A program made the position numbers and the translations under genes. Under the pieces are notes generated by a model, which did no database searches, was not told the DNA's origin, and saw nothing but the letters and a program-made list of their open reading frames with translations. Positions 6,043-6,844 of a stretch of 6,844 bases of DNA are shown one piece after another (positions within the stretch are counted from its first letter, which is position 1; every line of letters starts with the position of its first letter). The stretch is from positions 1 through 6,844 of the forward strand of contig JADHXT010000192.1 in NCBI GenBank assembly GCA_016782825.1, in the 5' to 3' direction. Source of the stretch: Candidatus Brocadiia bacterium. Lineage in GTDB: Bacteria > Planctomycetota > PUPC01 > DSUN01.

Positions 6043-6844
6043 ATGCACCGTGCCAGTACACGACGTTCAACACAGCAGAAGCTCAGCATCTTCCGCTCGT
6101 GCTTCGCAGGGCTCAGGAACGTCTACGGTACATACGATCCCGCGACTGGTCAGGTCCGTCAGGTCAAGGAGCCGGTGACGGATCGTGTCATACTTTGCCA
6201 CCTGCAGGGCCGCCGGCCGTACGGTGTCTACCTCCTCGACGGCGACCGAACACGTGCTCTTTCCATCGACTTCGATGACCATCACCTCAACCCGCCGATG
6301 GAACTGCTCGCCACGGCGAGGAACTACGGCGTTGCCACGTACATCGAGGTGAGTAAGTCCAAGGGATACCACGTCTGGATGTTCTTCGGGGAGCGCGGCG
6401 TCCTTGCAGCGAAGGCGCGGCGGCTCGCACAGCTTCTTCTCGACGACATAGGGATGCCGGAGACCGAGGTCTTCCCGAAGCATGACCGACTGGATGACCG
6501 CGCGCAATACGGCAACTTCATCAATGCTCCGCTCTTCGGTGCGCTCGTTCCGAAGGGGAGGACGGTGTTCCTCAATGACCGGGACTTCGCACGCCCCCAT
6601 CGCGACCAGTGGGCGCTCCTCGAAGGTGTGAAGCGCGTGACTGCGTCGGACCTTGATGACATCCTCGAGACGGAAGGTCTGACGCAGCTCGATACGTCGC
6701 GCGCCCAGCGTGACCGGAAGACAGCGCTGGGCCTTCTGAGCACGTTCGGCCTGCCCCCTTGTGCACAACGGATGCTGGGCAACGGCGTGACCGACTATCA
6801 GCGCACCGCCTGCTTCCGCTTGGCAATCCACTTCAAGAAAGCAG
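6043..6844 (+). CDS. Archaeo-eukaryotic-type primase (AEP), TOTE/PrimPol-like; 3' partial
   Basis: The frame runs without a stop from the ATG at 6043 to the window edge (267 codons visible). Members of this superfamily synthesise RNA or DNA primers with a two-metal site. The order matches TOTE-type primases: an F-R-S-C-F-A-G-L-R-N-V-Y-G start (residues 18-30), H-L-Q-G, G-V-Y-L-L, then S-I-D76-F-D78-D (motif I, metal-binding DxD), S104-K-S-K-G-Y-H110-V-W (motif II with its His), Y-G-N-F-I-N-A-P, and T-V-F176-L-N178-D179 near motif III, where the exact Asp register is uncertain. D-Q-W follows. Toward the edge, P-P-C-A-Q-R-M-L-G-N-G-V and Y-Q-R-T-A-C-F-R-L-A-I-H-F resemble the PriCT-type helical region of mobile-element primases; a helicase or nuclease domain could follow outside the window. 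A stop at 5944 bounds the frame upstream, and 6043 is the first in-frame ATG. A GAGG at 6029-6032 is a fair ribosome site. Third positions are less G/C-rich than in the preceding genes, suggesting separate acquisition. Confidence 0.88.
   Translation, partial: MHRASTRRSTQQKLSIFRSCFAGLRNVYGTYDPATGQVRQVKEPVTDRVILCHLQGRRPYGVYLLDGDRTRALSIDFDDHHLNPPMELLATARNYGVATYIEVSKSKGYHVWMFFGERGVLAAKARRLAQLLLDDIGMPETEVFPKHDRLDDRAQYGNFINAPLFGALVPKGRTVFLNDRDFARPHRDQWALLEGVKRVTASDLDDILETEGLTQLDTSRAQRDRKTALGLLSTFGLPPCAQRMLGNGVTDYQRTACFRLAIHFKKA

Noticed and set aside
5149..6048. Minus-strand frame of 299 codons over gene 5 and the following gap
   Set aside because: It is antisense to gene 5, which is a clear paralogue. 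The product is low-complexity Arg/Gly/Pro-rich with no motif.
5777..6178. + strand frame of 133 codons bridging gene 5 and the primase
   Set aside because: It lies out of frame over both genes, is Ser/Arg-rich and has no ribosome site at its ATG. The strong Shine-Dalgarno at 5987 falls inside it, not before it.
6067..6831. Minus-strand frame of 254 codons opposite the primase
   Set aside because: The + strand frame here encodes intact primase motifs. The antisense product shows no family signature.

Overview
This 6.8 kb window comes from a GC-rich bacterium (roughly two thirds G+C by eye, G/C-ending codons dominant, recognisable Shine-Dalgarno sites). Nothing in it allows a confident assignment to a phylum. 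All six supported genes lie on the + strand. There are no tRNA or rRNA genes, IS ends, CRISPR repeats or clear terminators.

Positions 2-5934 look like one transcription unit of five tightly packed genes. Gene 1 runs in from the left edge. It carries the C-terminal part of a Lon-type (S16) peptidase fold, with the Ser and Lys of the catalytic dyad at the right spacing, then a helical region, a Pro/Ala linker and a C-terminal helical module of about 190 residues. Genes 2, 3 and 5 each encode a stand-alone protein of 193-204 residues that is visibly homologous to that module. Gene 4, between genes 3 and 5, encodes an 828-residue P-loop ATPase of the HerA/FtsK superfamily, of the hybrid VirB4/VirD4 kind, with an N-terminal domain like those of conjugation-type ATPases.

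So one locus holds four members of an unrecognised helical family, one of them fused to a Lon-like peptidase domain, packed around a hexameric-type DNA or protein translocase. No relaxase, other type IV secretion component or methyltransferase is visible. The most economical reading is an uncharacterised multi-component ATPase-plus-protease system, perhaps a defence/conflict system or part of a mobile element. This is inference: the sequence shows the components, not the function.

After a 108-bp gap, gene 6 begins at 6043 and runs off the right edge. It encodes an archaeo-eukaryotic-type primase (AEP) similar to the primase domain of TOTE conflict systems and to mobile-element PrimPols, with the DxD and S-x-x-x-G-x-H motifs intact and the start of a PriCT-like helical region. 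Its third codon positions are less G/C-rich than those of the genes before it, so it may belong to a separate module with its own history.
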